From Henriciella sp. (GTDB lineage: Bacteria > Pseudomonadota > Alphaproteobacteria > Caulobacterales > Hyphomonadaceae), in NCBI RefSeq assembly GCF_029936995.1, contig NZ_JAPYRE010000001.1, positions 62,001 through 126,000 of the forward strand: a stretch of 64,000 nucleotides of DNA. The letters are read 5' to 3'. Below are positions 1 to 7,757 of the stretch, piece after piece. Below the pieces are notes generated by a model. That model saw only the letters and a program-made list of their open reading frames with translations. It had not been told where the DNA came from and did not search any database. Every line of letters begins with the position of its first letter. Position 1 is the first letter of the stretch. A program made the translations under genes and the position numbers.

Positions 1-404
1 GCGCCGGCCGGAGACGTTGGGTACGGTCGGCCTCCGAAAAACTCTCAATTCAAGGAGGGGCAGAGTGGTAATCCGAAGGGGCGCCCGAGAAACAAGAAAG
101 AGACCCACCTGACAGCAATGGTCGAGAGTGCGTTCATGGCGCCCATCCCGGCTCAGGTTGGCGGGAAGCAGGTCACCATGCCCGCTATCGAAGCTATGAT
201 CATGAGATTGCGCAACGACGCCTTGGGAGGGGATCTTCGTTCTATAGCGGCGGCCATCAAACTTTTCGAAGCCGAGGCCTGGATGGGCCGGAGAAGGGCT
301 CATCCGCTCAACGCGAGTGGGAAGAGCAACAGCTCGATGAAGATATGGAGCGCAAGATTGCAAGAGCCCTGGGGGAGATAAAACAAGGAAAAACAGACGC
401 TTGA
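1..404 (+). pseudogene. DUF5681 domain protein, 5'-truncated by the window and frameshifted
   Basis: The reading frame is open from base 1 and begins inside a typical DUF5681 N-terminus (glycine-tyrosine-glycine, then a QSGNPKGRPR motif near bases 61–90). DUF5681 proteins are small phage or mobile-element proteins often found near terminase genes; their exact role is not settled. The original frame stops at 379–381 after an arginine- and serine-rich tail. Switching to the -1 frame at about base 279 gives a much more natural charged tail (rich in Glu, Gln and Lys, ending at the TGA at 402–404). The simplest explanation is a one-base deletion around 277–279, so the gene is probably broken. A sequencing error or a programmed shift cannot be excluded. 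Confidence 0.6.
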
Positions 405-438
405 GAAACAAGAATGTTCAGCATTATTAGTTTCGAAC

Positions 439-476
439 TGATCTATGCCCCGGTTGAAATGCTTGGGCATAGATCA
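439..476. terminator. Bidirectional stem-loop between convergent phage genes
   Basis: A perfect 12-bp inverted repeat (439–450 with 465–476) encloses a 14-nt loop. It sits just after the frameshifted DUF5681 gene and includes the stop codon of the HNH-like gene on the other strand, so it probably ends transcription from both sides. The flanks have no long T-run, so its efficiency as an intrinsic terminator is uncertain. Confidence 0.6.
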
Positions 477-956
477 ACGCCGAACCACCTGTCCGTTTAG
501 CTTGCGCTTGAACCGCTTGTTCCACGGGTCTGGCTGAAATGACGTCTCAACTGGGTCTTCAGAATCCTCAGCCCTGTCGCAAACGCGCATTCGGTGCGCT
601 TTTCGTAACGCAGCCTTTTCTTTGACCGCTTCTCTCGAATTGCACGCCGAAAGCCAAAGCGAAACATTTGTCGGAACGTGGCCTGGAGAATTTCTCCCGG
701 CACGAAAATACTCATGGGCGATGACGGTATCGCGGATCTCAAGCGGCACATGCCCGCGGCATTCATTACAAACGCACATCCCATTCTGAGTAAGCCATAA
801 GGATTCGACGGATACAGGCTGTGCCGGGAGTCCCATCCTCCGGGTTTTGTAGCGCTGTCGCTTTTCATTACGCTGTAGCCTGCTCTGTTCGCTCGCGGGT
901 ACGTCAATCCACTTCAGAGGCCGCCCCGAACTTGTTTTCAAGAAGTTCGAAGCCAT
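474..956 (-). CDS. HNH-like endonuclease, phage type
   Basis: This 160-residue protein has a basic N-terminus followed by a CVCNEC cysteine cluster (residues about 61–66). A degenerate HNH-like core follows: an Ala-His-Glu, then about 20 residues on a Thr-Asn-Val-Ser-Leu-Trp stretch, then Ala-Cys-Asn followed by a charged helix. HNH enzymes cut DNA with a beta-beta-alpha metal fold. Here the usual Asp/Glu before the first His is replaced by Ala, so activity is unsure. The start codon overlaps the stop of the upstream NGO0469-type gene as TGATG, which indicates translational coupling. It could also be a non-catalytic zinc protein; the assignment is from motif layout only. Confidence 0.5.
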   Translation of the reverse strand: MASNFLKTSSGRPLKWIDVPASEQSRLQRNEKRQRYKTRRMGLPAQPVSVESLWLTQNGMCVCNECRGHVPLEIRDTVIAHEYFRAGRNSPGHVPTNVSLWLSACNSREAVKEKAALRKAHRMRVCDRAEDSEDPVETSFQPDPWNKRFKRKLNGQVVRR

Positions 957-1690
957 CAGAATGCCTTCTGAGGCGGCGCTGGGCGCTCAGGTTGGCGTGC
1001 TAGTGACAGTGGCCTACCGGAGGAGGTCAGTAAGCTCGTTGTCTGCGCCAAATTTGGTGAGCCTCCATAGAGCGTCTGGGCGTGTGGCTCGATGCACCGA
1101 GCCCAAATCCGTATGGGAACCGCGCGTGTCAAGCGATCATACTCCGGCGATTTCCGGATGGTTGCCTGTAACTTGTCACTCAACCTGTCGAAGGTCAGTA
1201 GGTCGATATACGGTCCTTCCATCGAGAAGTATGTTATCGGGTTCTGTGGTGTGTGCGGTGCGCGTTTTCCTTTGACCAGCCTGGAGATAGATAGCAGGCT
1301 GATTTGCGACTTATAGCTGCGTGAAGATGGAGCGAGCGTGAGCATGCACGGCTTGCCGAGCAAGTCGCGTATATTGCAGCCGTCTTCTCCAAAGTCCTCT
1401 TCGCGAAACGGAATACCCCGCCAGCTTTCAAGGTGCTTTCGCAATGTCGCCTTTTCGTGCATCGACCATGTGTATTGTTGATGGAAGGTGAATGGCTCGC
1501 CTGCATGATCGCCTTCTTGGATAAGCGCGTCCGGCAGTTCCCATGAGAGCATGACCTTGTGCTGGTCCCGTGGCCCGCCCGGATGCTGGTAACGCTGTGT
1601 GCCGAGATCGATGAAACGGTAGCAGATCGCGACATGCGTGCCTGGCGGACAGGTTTCAAAGCCTACACTGTCGGGTTTTGGTAATTGCAT
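956..1690 (-). CDS. Phage replication initiation protein, NGO0469 family
   Basis: This 244-residue protein resembles NGO0469-type phage proteins: an N-terminal 'P-G-x-H' turn, an ID-L-G-T-Q stretch, an LSWELPD segment, then Y-T-W-S-x-H-E-K-A-x-L-R-K and the E-S-W-R-G motif. It ends in a helical segment containing Leu-Ser-Asp-Lys-Leu-Gln. These proteins are commonly annotated as phage replication initiation proteins and lie beside phage nucleases; a ssDNA-binding role has not been shown here. The start is supported by a strong AGGAGGA ribosome-binding site 4–5 bases before the ATG. It lies 9 bp downstream of the PD-(D/E)XK nuclease gene and overlaps the HNH-like gene at its end. Confidence 0.7.
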   Translation of the reverse strand: MQLPKPDSVGFETCPPGTHVAICYRFIDLGTQRYQHPGGPRDQHKVMLSWELPDALIQEGDHAGEPFTFHQQYTWSMHEKATLRKHLESWRGIPFREEDFGEDGCNIRDLLGKPCMLTLAPSSRSYKSQISLLSISRLVKGKRAPHTPQNPITYFSMEGPYIDLLTFDRLSDKLQATIRKSPEYDRLTRAVPIRIWARCIEPHAQTLYGGSPNLAQTTSLLTSSGRPLSLARQPERPAPPQKAF

Positions 1691-1699
1691 TTGCTCCTC

Positions 1700-2482
1700 C
1701 TAGGCCCAGGCTTCGATCTGTGAGCGGGCGGTCTCGAAGTCCCTCTCGCTCCAGTAGAAGGTGTCGATATTGGGAGGACACATTTCGGCGAGCCGAAGTT
1801 TGGCGCGGTCAGGATCACCGCCGCCTGCCGCCCATGCAGCCGTCAATGTGTTCTGCAGCCCTCGGGCACGTCGAGTCAGGTCTGACACGGCGTCTGAAAG
1901 CTGGTCGCGGTCGAGTTCATGGATCGTGTGTTTTTTGGCCGTAACATACAGGAGAGCAGCGCTCTCTTCATTTCGAGCCAAGGCATAGCCGGCTGCCTGG
2001 AGCGTATGGTCATGACGCGGCTTCGATGGCAGCGCCTTGGTCGTCTTCAGGTCTATGCAGTAGCCATCCATACAATAATCGGCGAAACCGACAAGGGGGA
2101 TCTCGATGCCGTCGAGCCAGGTCTCGACCCGGATCTGCTGGGTTACCGGCTTGCCAAGATGGGCGTCCTCCCAGGCGCTTATCGATTGTTCCAGCATGGG
2201 GCTCACAAGGCCTCGCTCCTTTTCGACATCGTCATCAAGGTCGCCCTTCGCATCGCGTTCAAACGTCATCATGGCGTGTGTCAGTGGATCGATCCGCGAA
2301 CGCGTTACATATGCTGTCAGGCCGTCTTCAACGGCGCTGCCGCGCCAGGCGGCGGGGCCAACATCGCCTTTGAGGCCGAACACATAATGTGCGACCCAGG
2401 CGCCGCGGTCGCCCGTCCACTTGTTGATAGAGGAGGCGGACAAATGATCGATCTTGAAGGCTCTGAAAATACTATCTGGCAT
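1700..2482 (-). CDS. PD-(D/E)XK nuclease family protein (phage RecB/Cas4-like exonuclease)
   Basis: This 260-residue protein shows the fold markers of PD-(D/E)XK nucleases. There is an early W-R-G-x-A-V-E segment (residues about 44–50), a G-F-A-D-Y strand carrying the first Asp, then D-L-K-T-T with the catalytic Asp and Lys, and a downstream Q-A-A-G-Y-A motif typical of RecB/Cas4-like enzymes. In phages such proteins process DNA ends for recombination. The motif order and completeness suggest it is active. It starts inside the last 11 bp of the small upstream gene, with a GGAGGA site just ahead, so the two are coupled. Absence of cas1/cas2 argues against a CRISPR adaptation role. Confidence 0.75.
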   Translation of the reverse strand: MPDSIFRAFKIDHLSASSINKWTGDRGAWVAHYVFGLKGDVGPAAWRGSAVEDGLTAYVTRSRIDPLTHAMMTFERDAKGDLDDDVEKERGLVSPMLEQSISAWEDAHLGKPVTQQIRVETWLDGIEIPLVGFADYCMDGYCIDLKTTKALPSKPRHDHTLQAAGYALARNEESAALLYVTAKKHTIHELDRDQLSDAVSDLTRRARGLQNTLTAAWAAGGGDPDRAKLRLAEMCPPNIDTFYWSERDFETARSQIEAWA

Positions 2483-2756
2483 CTACGCATCCTCCGCCAG
2501 ACGGTGATTGTTTTTCGGGCGGCTCGATGATCGTCCGGATAGTTGCGACGTGATCCTCAATAAGGTCGAGGCTCACATTTAGTGAACCGTGCCGTTCTTG
2601 GATGCCTTGGGGCTCTGCCCAGACGCCGTGCTTCATGGCGAGACACATGGCAGTCTCGGCGTCTCGCAAGCACGATAGCAGTTGTGCGGTAACGATGGGC
2701 AACGTCTTTGCGGGTCGGCCAAAAGCCACTCGACAATCTTTGGTAATGCCTTTCAT
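2472..2756 (-). CDS. Small phage-module protein of unknown function
   Basis: This 94-residue protein is the first gene of the minus-strand phage module. I do not recognise its family. The middle is helical and moderately hydrophobic, with a predicted long helix around residues 20–45, and the tail is rich in Gly and Pro. A clear AAAGGATGGAG ribosome-binding site precedes the ATG by about 4 bases. It overlaps the following nuclease gene by 11 bp, which suggests a joint role in phage DNA metabolism, but that is inference from position only. Confidence 0.6.
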   Translation of the reverse strand: MKGITKDCRVAFGRPAKTLPIVTAQLLSCLRDAETAMCLAMKHGVWAEPQGIQERHGSLNVSLDLIEDHVATIRTIIEPPEKQSPSGGGCVDAR

Positions 2757-2902
2757 TGAACTCCATCCTTTAAATCTATCTAGGGTGGAGAGACCAGTGC
2801 TCGATGTGCAGGCACAGTCAAGTCGAACGTGGCGAGTTGTCCGGACGCCGGTCTGGGTAGTTCCGAGCCCGGTCTTGAACAGTGGAAATACGCTCGACTT
2901 CG

Positions 2903-2917
2903 GGCTCAGACTGAGCC
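2903..2917. promoter_or_regulatory. Short dyad in the divergent promoter region
   Basis: GGCTCA and TGAGCC face each other across a 3-base gap. The dyad lies between the minus-strand phage module (starting at 2756) and the plus-strand DUF3489-like gene (starting at 3021), where a repressor could control both. No -35/-10 boxes were convincing nearby, so this is only a candidate operator. Confidence 0.3.
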
Positions 2918-3020
2918 TTGATGTTTATGCTTGCGACGTGCGTCATCAGTACGGCTCGGCCGGCTCCGAGCTTGCCTTGGTGGTTTGCGGTACCTGGCGC
3001 TCAAGGCTGGAGGTAAAAAA

Positions 3021-3269
3021 ATGACATCATCACATACCTTGTTTTTCGAAAGGCCGCCTGTGCCGGGTAGCAAGCTTGCGTGGCTTGTGTGCCTGCTGCA
3101 GGAAGACGCAACAATCGACGGGCTTGCGGTAGCCCTTCGATGGCAGCCTCACACCGTGCGCGCCGCGATGACAAGGTTACGGCAAAGAGGCTATTACATC
3201 AGGCGGCAAGCGGGCGTGACAGGGCCGAGCGTCTATAGGATATGTCGCGAAAATCCGTTTCAGCTTTGA
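3021..3269 (+). CDS. DUF3489-like small winged-helix protein
   Basis: The 82-residue product resembles DUF3489 proteins. A helix (Lys-Leu-Ala-Trp-Leu-Val-Cys-Leu-Leu) is followed by an acidic turn, then a W-Q-P-H-T-V-R-A-A-M recognition-helix motif, and a wing ending in Val-Tyr-Arg-Ile. These proteins are small helix-turn-helix proteins frequent in alphaproteobacterial mobile elements; their targets are unknown. I chose the ATG at 3021 over an upstream in-frame start at 2931 because a perfect GGAGGT site lies six bases before it. It is divergent from the phage nuclease module, so it could act as that module's regulator, though that is inference. Confidence 0.65.
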   Translation: MTSSHTLFFERPPVPGSKLAWLVCLLQEDATIDGLAVALRWQPHTVRAAMTRLRQRGYYIRRQAGVTGPSVYRICRENPFQL

Positions 3270-3958
3270 TCGAGCAATCGCCATGCAGATTGTCGGGCCC
3301 ACCGTACTTTGCCCAAGCCGGTAAAACTGGAACGCGTCAGCAGGACATATTCGCAGTATCCCTACCATGACAGAATTGAATTGGCATGAAAGCTTCGGAG
3401 AAGTTGGCAGCGATGGTCATGTCCTGCCTATGCGTCACTGCCTGTCAACTTTTTCAAAACCAGCCAAAAAAGACTTAATGCCTGATACCACGCACAACCG
3501 CATAACTCATTGGATACTGACCTGAACTGGCTGCGCGGTTTCCCTGTTCTGGCGAAAGAAATTCCCTGTTCTTGGATTTCTAATTCCCTGTTCTTTGGCT
3601 TAGGGAATTTCGCCGTAATACCCCGTCGACACGAGGCCTCAGAGGAGCTCGAAGCGACGCTCTCCCTGTTAATTGGATTAAATTCCCTGTATTTCGCCAG
3701 TTATCAGGGAATTTGGGCGCAGGGCCCGGCGCGGGTTTTCTTACATCTCTGTGGGAAGGCTATGAGCCTGCTGCAGCGCGCGCTTCATGGGGTAGATTTC
3801 ACAGCCAGCGCTATTTGTTGCAGGCTCCGCATCTCTTTCCAGAGTGTCAAAATTCGGCAGGTTGGAGGCGCGTAAGCAGTAGGCCGTCATCAGGTTGCTG
3901 GCGGAGAATGAATGACCTAGTACCCATTCAATGTGTATGCAAAAAAAGAACACGGCCT
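3270..3958. other. Gene-poor junction between phage remnant and rmlB
   Basis: No reading frame here has a convincing start, ribosome-binding site and family resemblance. The frame of rmlB stays open leftwards to 3713, but the Rossmann start motif and family length place its start at 3959. The stretch holds the TTCCCTGTT repeat array (3540–3714) and otherwise shows nothing recognisable; no tRNA or attachment duplication was found. Confidence 0.6.
3540..3714. repeat. TTCCCTGTT repeat array with inverted copies
   Basis: Exact or near-exact copies of TTCCCTGTTC occur at 3540–3549, 3562–3571 and 3584–3593, with variants at 3662–3671 (CTCCCTGTTA) and 3683–3692 (TTCCCTGTAT). The reverse orientation, AGGGAATTT, appears at 3602–3610 and 3706–3714. 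The last forward and reverse copies form a 9-bp stem (3681–3689 with 3705–3713). The first three copies are exactly 22 bp apart, so they fall on the same face of the helix. Such spacing fits protein-binding iterons or integrase arm sites, which is an inference. The array borders the phage-derived segment. Confidence 0.75.
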
Positions 3959-5062
3959 ATGATTCATGCTGATACTGTTTTGGTTACCGGTGGTCTTGGC
4001 TTCATCGGCTCTGCCGTCGTGCGCAGGCTCATCAAAGAGACAAGTAGCAAGGTGGTCGTGCTGGATGCCATGACGTACGCGGCGGTCCCGTCCGCGATCA
4101 ATGAAGAGACGTCGAAATCCGATCGTTTCATACTTGAGAAAGGCGATATACGTGATTCAGATCGCGTTCGCTCCGTCTTTGAGTCCCATGAGCCGAATCT
4201 GGTCATGCACTTGGCTGCTGAAAGCCATGTCGACCGGTCTATAGATAGCCCGGGTGATTTCATCCAAACTAATATAGTTGGGACGTTTAATATGCTTCAG
4301 GGCGCGAGAGCGTTCCTCGAATCCCAAAAGGGGCGCCGGCGCGAGAAATTCCGGTTTCATCACATTTCTACCGATGAAGTGTTTGGCTCTCTGAGCCCTG
4401 ACGCGCAGGCATTCACCGAGACAACCCGGTATGATCCACGCTCACCATATTCGGCGTCGAAGGCGGCCTCAGATCATTTGGTCCGGGCATGGGGCGAGAC
4501 GTTCGGTCTTCCGGTGGTTCTATCAAACTGCTCAAACAATTACGGGCCCTGGCAACATCCCGAAAAGCTAATCCCAGTTATAATCACAAAGGGGCGAGAT
4601 GGGGCTGCCATGCCGGTCTATGGCAAAGGCGAAAATGTTCGCGACTGGCTGCACGTGGACGATCACGCCGAGGCGCTTTTGCTGATCGCAGGGAGCGGAA
4701 AGCTTGGGGAAAGCTACAATGTGGGCGGCGGTGCGGAACGCACAAATTTGGAGGTTGTAGAAACTATATGCACCGCCCTTGATGAACGTTTTCCCGCCAA
4801 AGCGCCTCATAGCGATCTTATCAGCTTTGTTTGCGACCGCCCTGGCCACGATTTCCGTTACGCCATAGACTGCACCAAGATCGAGAAGGAACTGGGCTGG
4901 CGCCCGCGCCGAGCGTTCGGCGACGGGATTATTGAGACAGTCGACTGGTATCTGAACAATGAGCCGTGGTGGCGCGACATCCTGACAAGCACGGGAGGGG
5001 GCAAGCGGCTCGGCCTGACAGAAGAGACTGCTTTCTCTAAAGGAAATGGGGGGCGCTCATGA
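3959..5062 (+). CDS. rmlB: dTDP-glucose 4,6-dehydratase
   Basis: RmlB converts dTDP-glucose to dTDP-4-keto-6-deoxyglucose, the second step to dTDP-rhamnose, in the cytoplasm. The 367-residue protein begins with an NAD-binding TGGLGFIGS loop (residues 9–17). It carries the STDEVFG segment with the catalytic Asp-Glu, and a Y-S-A-S-K-A motif with the SDR Tyr and Lys. The N-N-Y-G-P and R-D-W-L-H-V-D-D stretches are typical of the family. The start at 3959 places the Rossmann loop where the family has it; the ribosome-binding site is weak. Its stop overlaps the rmlA start as ATGA. The DNA looks more A/T-rich than the genes from 6 kb on, consistent with acquisition with the neighbouring element. 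Confidence 0.93.
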   Translation: MIHADTVLVTGGLGFIGSAVVRRLIKETSSKVVVLDAMTYAAVPSAINEETSKSDRFILEKGDIRDSDRVRSVFESHEPNLVMHLAAESHVDRSIDSPGDFIQTNIVGTFNMLQGARAFLESQKGRRREKFRFHHISTDEVFGSLSPDAQAFTETTRYDPRSPYSASKAASDHLVRAWGETFGLPVVLSNCSNNYGPWQHPEKLIPVIITKGRDGAAMPVYGKGENVRDWLHVDDHAEALLLIAGSGKLGESYNVGGGAERTNLEVVETICTALDERFPAKAPHSDLISFVCDRPGHDFRYAIDCTKIEKELGWRPRRAFGDGIIETVDWYLNNEPWWRDILTSTGGGKRLGLTEETAFSKGNGGRS

Positions 5063-5928
5063 AGGGGATCATACTCGCTGGCGGAGCTGGCACGAGACTC
5101 CATCCGCTGACACTCGCGCAATCCAAGCAGCAGCTGCCGGTTTATGACAAACCGATGATTTACTATCCGCTCTCCCTGCTCATGATGGCGGGTATCCACG
5201 AAATTCTGGTCATCACCACCCCCAATGATCTGGGAGTTTTCAGAAGTCTTCTCGGCGACGGCTCGCGGCTCGGCATCTCTCTCAGCTATGCTGAACAACC
5301 CTCGCCTGACGGGATTGCTCAGGCCTTTATCATCGGCCGCGAATTCGTCGGCAGCGATAGCGTCGCTCTCGTGCTGGGCGATAATATTCTGTACGGCTAC
5401 GGCCTGCCAGAAATCCTGACCGAAGCAGCTTCGCGTACAGAAGGAGCAACAGTATTCGGGTGCCGTGTGGCCGATCCTGAGCGTTACGGGGTGGTGGAGT
5501 TCGATCGTGAAAAACGCGTTGTCTCGATTGAGGAGAAGCCGGTTGAGCCAAAGTCCAGTTACGCCATTACCGGTCTGTACTTCTACGATAACGACGTATT
5601 GGACATAGCTGCCGAGATCGCACCTTCGGGCCGCGGCGAACTGGAGATAACCGACGTAAACAAGGCTTATCTCGTGCGTGGGGATCTGCGCGTGGAGCTA
5701 CTTGGGCGAGGGTATGCCTGGTTTGACACCGGGACGCATGACTCCCTATTAGATGCCGGAAACTTCGTAAAAAGCATTTCTGAACGCCAGGGCGTTCGTA
5801 TGTCCTCTCCGGAAGAAATTGCCTGGCGAAATGGCTGGATGAGCGATGCGGAACTGGCTGAAGCGGGCCAGTTGTACGGCAAAAATGGATATGGTTCTTA
5901 TCTGCTCAGTCTACTCAGGGAACGATAA
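5059..5928 (+). CDS. rmlA: Glucose-1-phosphate thymidylyltransferase
   Basis: RmlA makes dTDP-glucose from dTTP and glucose-1-phosphate, the entry step of dTDP-rhamnose synthesis. At 289 residues it has the normal length. The nucleotide-binding [11 protein letters not shown] signature is at residues 8–18, followed by the conserved [12 protein letters not shown] segment, the LGDNI metal site and an IEEKP motif. The start overlaps rmlB by 4 bp, so the two are translated together. The remaining pathway enzymes, rmlD and rmlC, are 13 kb away on the opposite strand. Confidence 0.95.
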   Translation: MKGIILAGGAGTRLHPLTLAQSKQQLPVYDKPMIYYPLSLLMMAGIHEILVITTPNDLGVFRSLLGDGSRLGISLSYAEQPSPDGIAQAFIIGREFVGSDSVALVLGDNILYGYGLPEILTEAASRTEGATVFGCRVADPERYGVVEFDREKRVVSIEEKPVEPKSSYAITGLYFYDNDVLDIAAEIAPSGRGELEITDVNKAYLVRGDLRVELLGRGYAWFDTGTHDSLLDAGNFVKSISERQGVRMSSPEEIAWRNGWMSDAELAEAGQLYGKNGYGSYLLSLLRER

Positions 5929-6140
5929 GAGGCTGTCCGGGGTGCCCTAAACGGCATCTCACGCACCTGCGATTATACTTCGGAGAACATGGTGCTTGAG
6001 GCCGATGACGTTGCCGATTTTAGCGTTTGCAGCACTTTTTAGTTCGAGTTTACGCGGCCGACACGCCGTTGCATTTGGCGGATATTCGATATCAGAAAAG
6101 GCGCAAGGCTAAGGTCCTACGCATATCAGGAGAGCAGATT

Positions 6141-7112
6141 ATGACACAGCAGCGCCAGAGAGATGTAGCGGTCGCCCGCCGCGTCTTGTCCATTGAGGCT
6201 GACGCGATCGGGGCATTGTCGAAGGCGCTTGATGCAAGCTTTGAGGCCGCTGTCGATAAGGTGCTGGAGTGTCGCGGCTATGTGATTGTCGCGGGCGTCG
6301 GCAAATCCGGGCATATCGGGCAGAAGATTGCAGCCACCTTTGCTTCGACCGGAACGGCCTCTTTCTTCCTGCACCCGACAGAGGCCAGTCATGGCGACCT
6401 TGGTATGGTCCGCTCCGATTCGGTCGTGCTGGCGATTTCGTATTCGGGGGGTAGCCGGGAGCTGATTGACCTCCTGCGATATTGTAAGACTTACAGCATA
6501 CCGCTGATTGCGATCACGCGTGATCCCAATTCCGTGCTTGGCCGAAACGCCGATATTGTATTGCGGCTCCCCGAGTTCGAGGAAGCCTGTCCGAATGGTC
6601 TCGCCCCAACGACGTCGACAACTATGACGCTGGCACTCGGCGATGCGCTGGCTGTTGCGCTCATGGCCAGGCGTGGCTTCAGCCCGGAAGATTTCGGCGC
6701 GCGTCATCCAGGCGGCAAGCTCGGCAAGGCACTCCACACGGTTGCCGACTATCTCATGTCGAGGGAGCAGACAGTCCCGACGGTTGATGAAGACGCCCGG
6801 CTACAGGAAGTCATTCACGATATTGCGGCGGGCCGGCAGGGGTGTGTCGCTGTTGTCGACAAGGATGGCGCCTATCGGGGGATCATTACCGATGGGGACC
6901 TGCGGCGATCCATGGAGCATGGGCTGGACGGCCCCCGAACCGCTGCGCAGATCATGACACCCGGCGGGCGAACCTTTGCCAAGGATGACAGGATCGCGCT
7001 CGTCGTTGATGTCATGACCAAGCTCCGCATCGCAAACGGTTTTGTCCTCGAAGACCAGCGCCCGGTCGGTGTGATCCATACCAAGGACCTGCTCGAGGAA
7101 GGCTATATCTAG
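6141..7112 (+). CDS. kpsF: D-arabinose-5-phosphate isomerase, KpsF/GutQ family
   Basis: This enzyme interconverts ribulose-5-phosphate and arabinose-5-phosphate, the first step towards the LPS sugar KDO. The 323-residue protein has an N-terminal SIS domain with a G-V-G-K-S-G-H-I motif (around residue 52), an S-Y-S-G-G-S-R-E loop and the H-P-G-G-x-L-G motif. Two CBS domains follow, starting around residue 205 (L-M-S-R) and 270 (I-M-T-P). I chose the ATG at 6141 because an AGGAGAG site lies seven bases upstream; an in-frame start at 6027 has no such support. The other KDO genes (kdsB, kdsA) are nearby but not in one operon. kdsD is the alternative name. Confidence 0.93.
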   Translation: MTQQRQRDVAVARRVLSIEADAIGALSKALDASFEAAVDKVLECRGYVIVAGVGKSGHIGQKIAATFASTGTASFFLHPTEASHGDLGMVRSDSVVLAISYSGGSRELIDLLRYCKTYSIPLIAITRDPNSVLGRNADIVLRLPEFEEACPNGLAPTTSTTMTLALGDALAVALMARRGFSPEDFGARHPGGKLGKALHTVADYLMSREQTVPTVDEDARLQEVIHDIAAGRQGCVAVVDKDGAYRGIITDGDLRRSMEHGLDGPRTAAQIMTPGGRTFAKDDRIALVVDVMTKLRIANGFVLEDQRPVGVIHTKDLLEEGYI

Positions 7113-7127
7113 CGTTCGGGCAAGCGC

Positions 7128-7757
7128 TCAGGGGCGGATGTTCCAGTCGAGCAGGCCAGGTTTCGCGTCGGCTTCAATGCTGAGGATGCCATAGGCCCCT
7201 GTTTTCAGTTTGAGGTCTGAAGCCTCGATATTGAGCTCCGGATTGGCTTGCCGCGCGGCCAGGAGTGCAAAGCGGGCAACCCCGTTGCTGGTAACGACGA
7301 GGACCGGGCCGGATACGGGCTCTTTTGCGACCGAGGCGAAGAACTTGTCCCAGTTTCCGATAATGGCTGGCGGATCCACATTCCAGCCCGGCGGCGGGAC
7401 GGCCCGGCGTTCCCAGGCCTCCAGTGCGGCGTCACCGATCCGGGCGACAACGTCTGCCTCCGGCTGGTTCTCGTCGGGGCCATAGTCGATTTCGCGCAGG
7501 AAGGGGGCTGTCTCGAGATCGGGGGCAGACGGCTGGGCGGCCGCGATTGTTTCGGCCGTCTGGCGGGTGCGTTTCAGCGGGCTTGTCACAATCCGGCTGA
7601 AGGCTGTCTGCATACTGCTGAAATGCTTTGCCAGGGCATCGGCCTGTTCCTGTCCGGACCTGGAAAGTGGAAGGTCCGTACGTGCACCGACGCGCGTGAC
7701 CGTATCGCCCCTGTCGAACGTGTTCCCGTGACGAACGATATACACCTTGCGGCTCAT
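7128..7757 (-). CDS. Histidine phosphatase family protein lacking the usual second histidine
   Basis: The 209-residue protein begins with a Tyr-Ile-Val-Arg-His-Gly-Asn-Thr motif, the phosphohistidine site of the phosphoglycerate-mutase-like fold. It has the S-P-L-K-R-T-R-Q-T-A segment and a Glu in F-L-R-E-I-D-Y-G. In most members the C-terminal half carries a Ser-His-Gly-Gly motif with a second catalytic histidine; here the equivalent reads T-S-N-G-V, with Asn in its place. Activity may therefore be altered, and the substrate is unknown. Its ATG overlaps the end of kdsB by 4 bp, so it is co-translated with CMP-KDO synthetase. Whether it acts in KDO or sugar-phosphate metabolism is inference. 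Confidence 0.85.
   Translation of the reverse strand: MSRKVYIVRHGNTFDRGDTVTRVGARTDLPLSRSGQEQADALAKHFSSMQTAFSRIVTSPLKRTRQTAETIAAAQPSAPDLETAPFLREIDYGPDENQPEADVVARIGDAALEAWERRAVPPPGWNVDPPAIIGNWDKFFASVAKEPVSGPVLVVTSNGVARFALLAARQANPELNIEASDLKLKTGAYGILSIEADAKPGLLDWNIRP

Larger units (their letters stand above)
1..3269. mobile_element. Prophage-derived segment (part of an element extending beyond the left edge)
   Basis: This segment groups genes of types I associate with phages: a DUF5681 protein, an HNH-like protein, an NGO0469-type replication protein, a PD-(D/E)XK nuclease and a small winged-helix protein. The minus-strand genes form one tightly packed transcription unit with overlaps of 1–11 bp, as in a phage early region. 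No integrase, terminase large subunit, capsid gene or attachment site is visible, so either most of the element lies left of the window or this is a degraded remnant. The frameshift in the first gene supports decay. The right boundary is inferred only from where envelope-sugar genes begin. Confidence 0.6.

Noticed and set aside
1700-2482. PD-(D/E)XK nuclease as a Cas4 of a CRISPR system
   Set aside because: No cas1/cas2, no repeats and spacers, and phage-type neighbours; a phage exonuclease is the better reading.
2602-3024. 140-residue plus-strand frame over the divergent promoter region
   Set aside because: It overlaps the well-supported small phage gene antisense, has no recognisable protein pattern and no ribosome-binding site.
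3713-3958. N-terminal extension of rmlB by 82 codons
   Set aside because: The extension has no family similarity or ribosome-binding site and runs over the repeat array; the Rossmann loop sits properly when starting at 3959.
5929-6140. Possible promoter or degraded mobile element in the 212-bp gap before kpsF
   Set aside because: No convincing -35/-10 pair, inverted termini or protein remnant could be identified.
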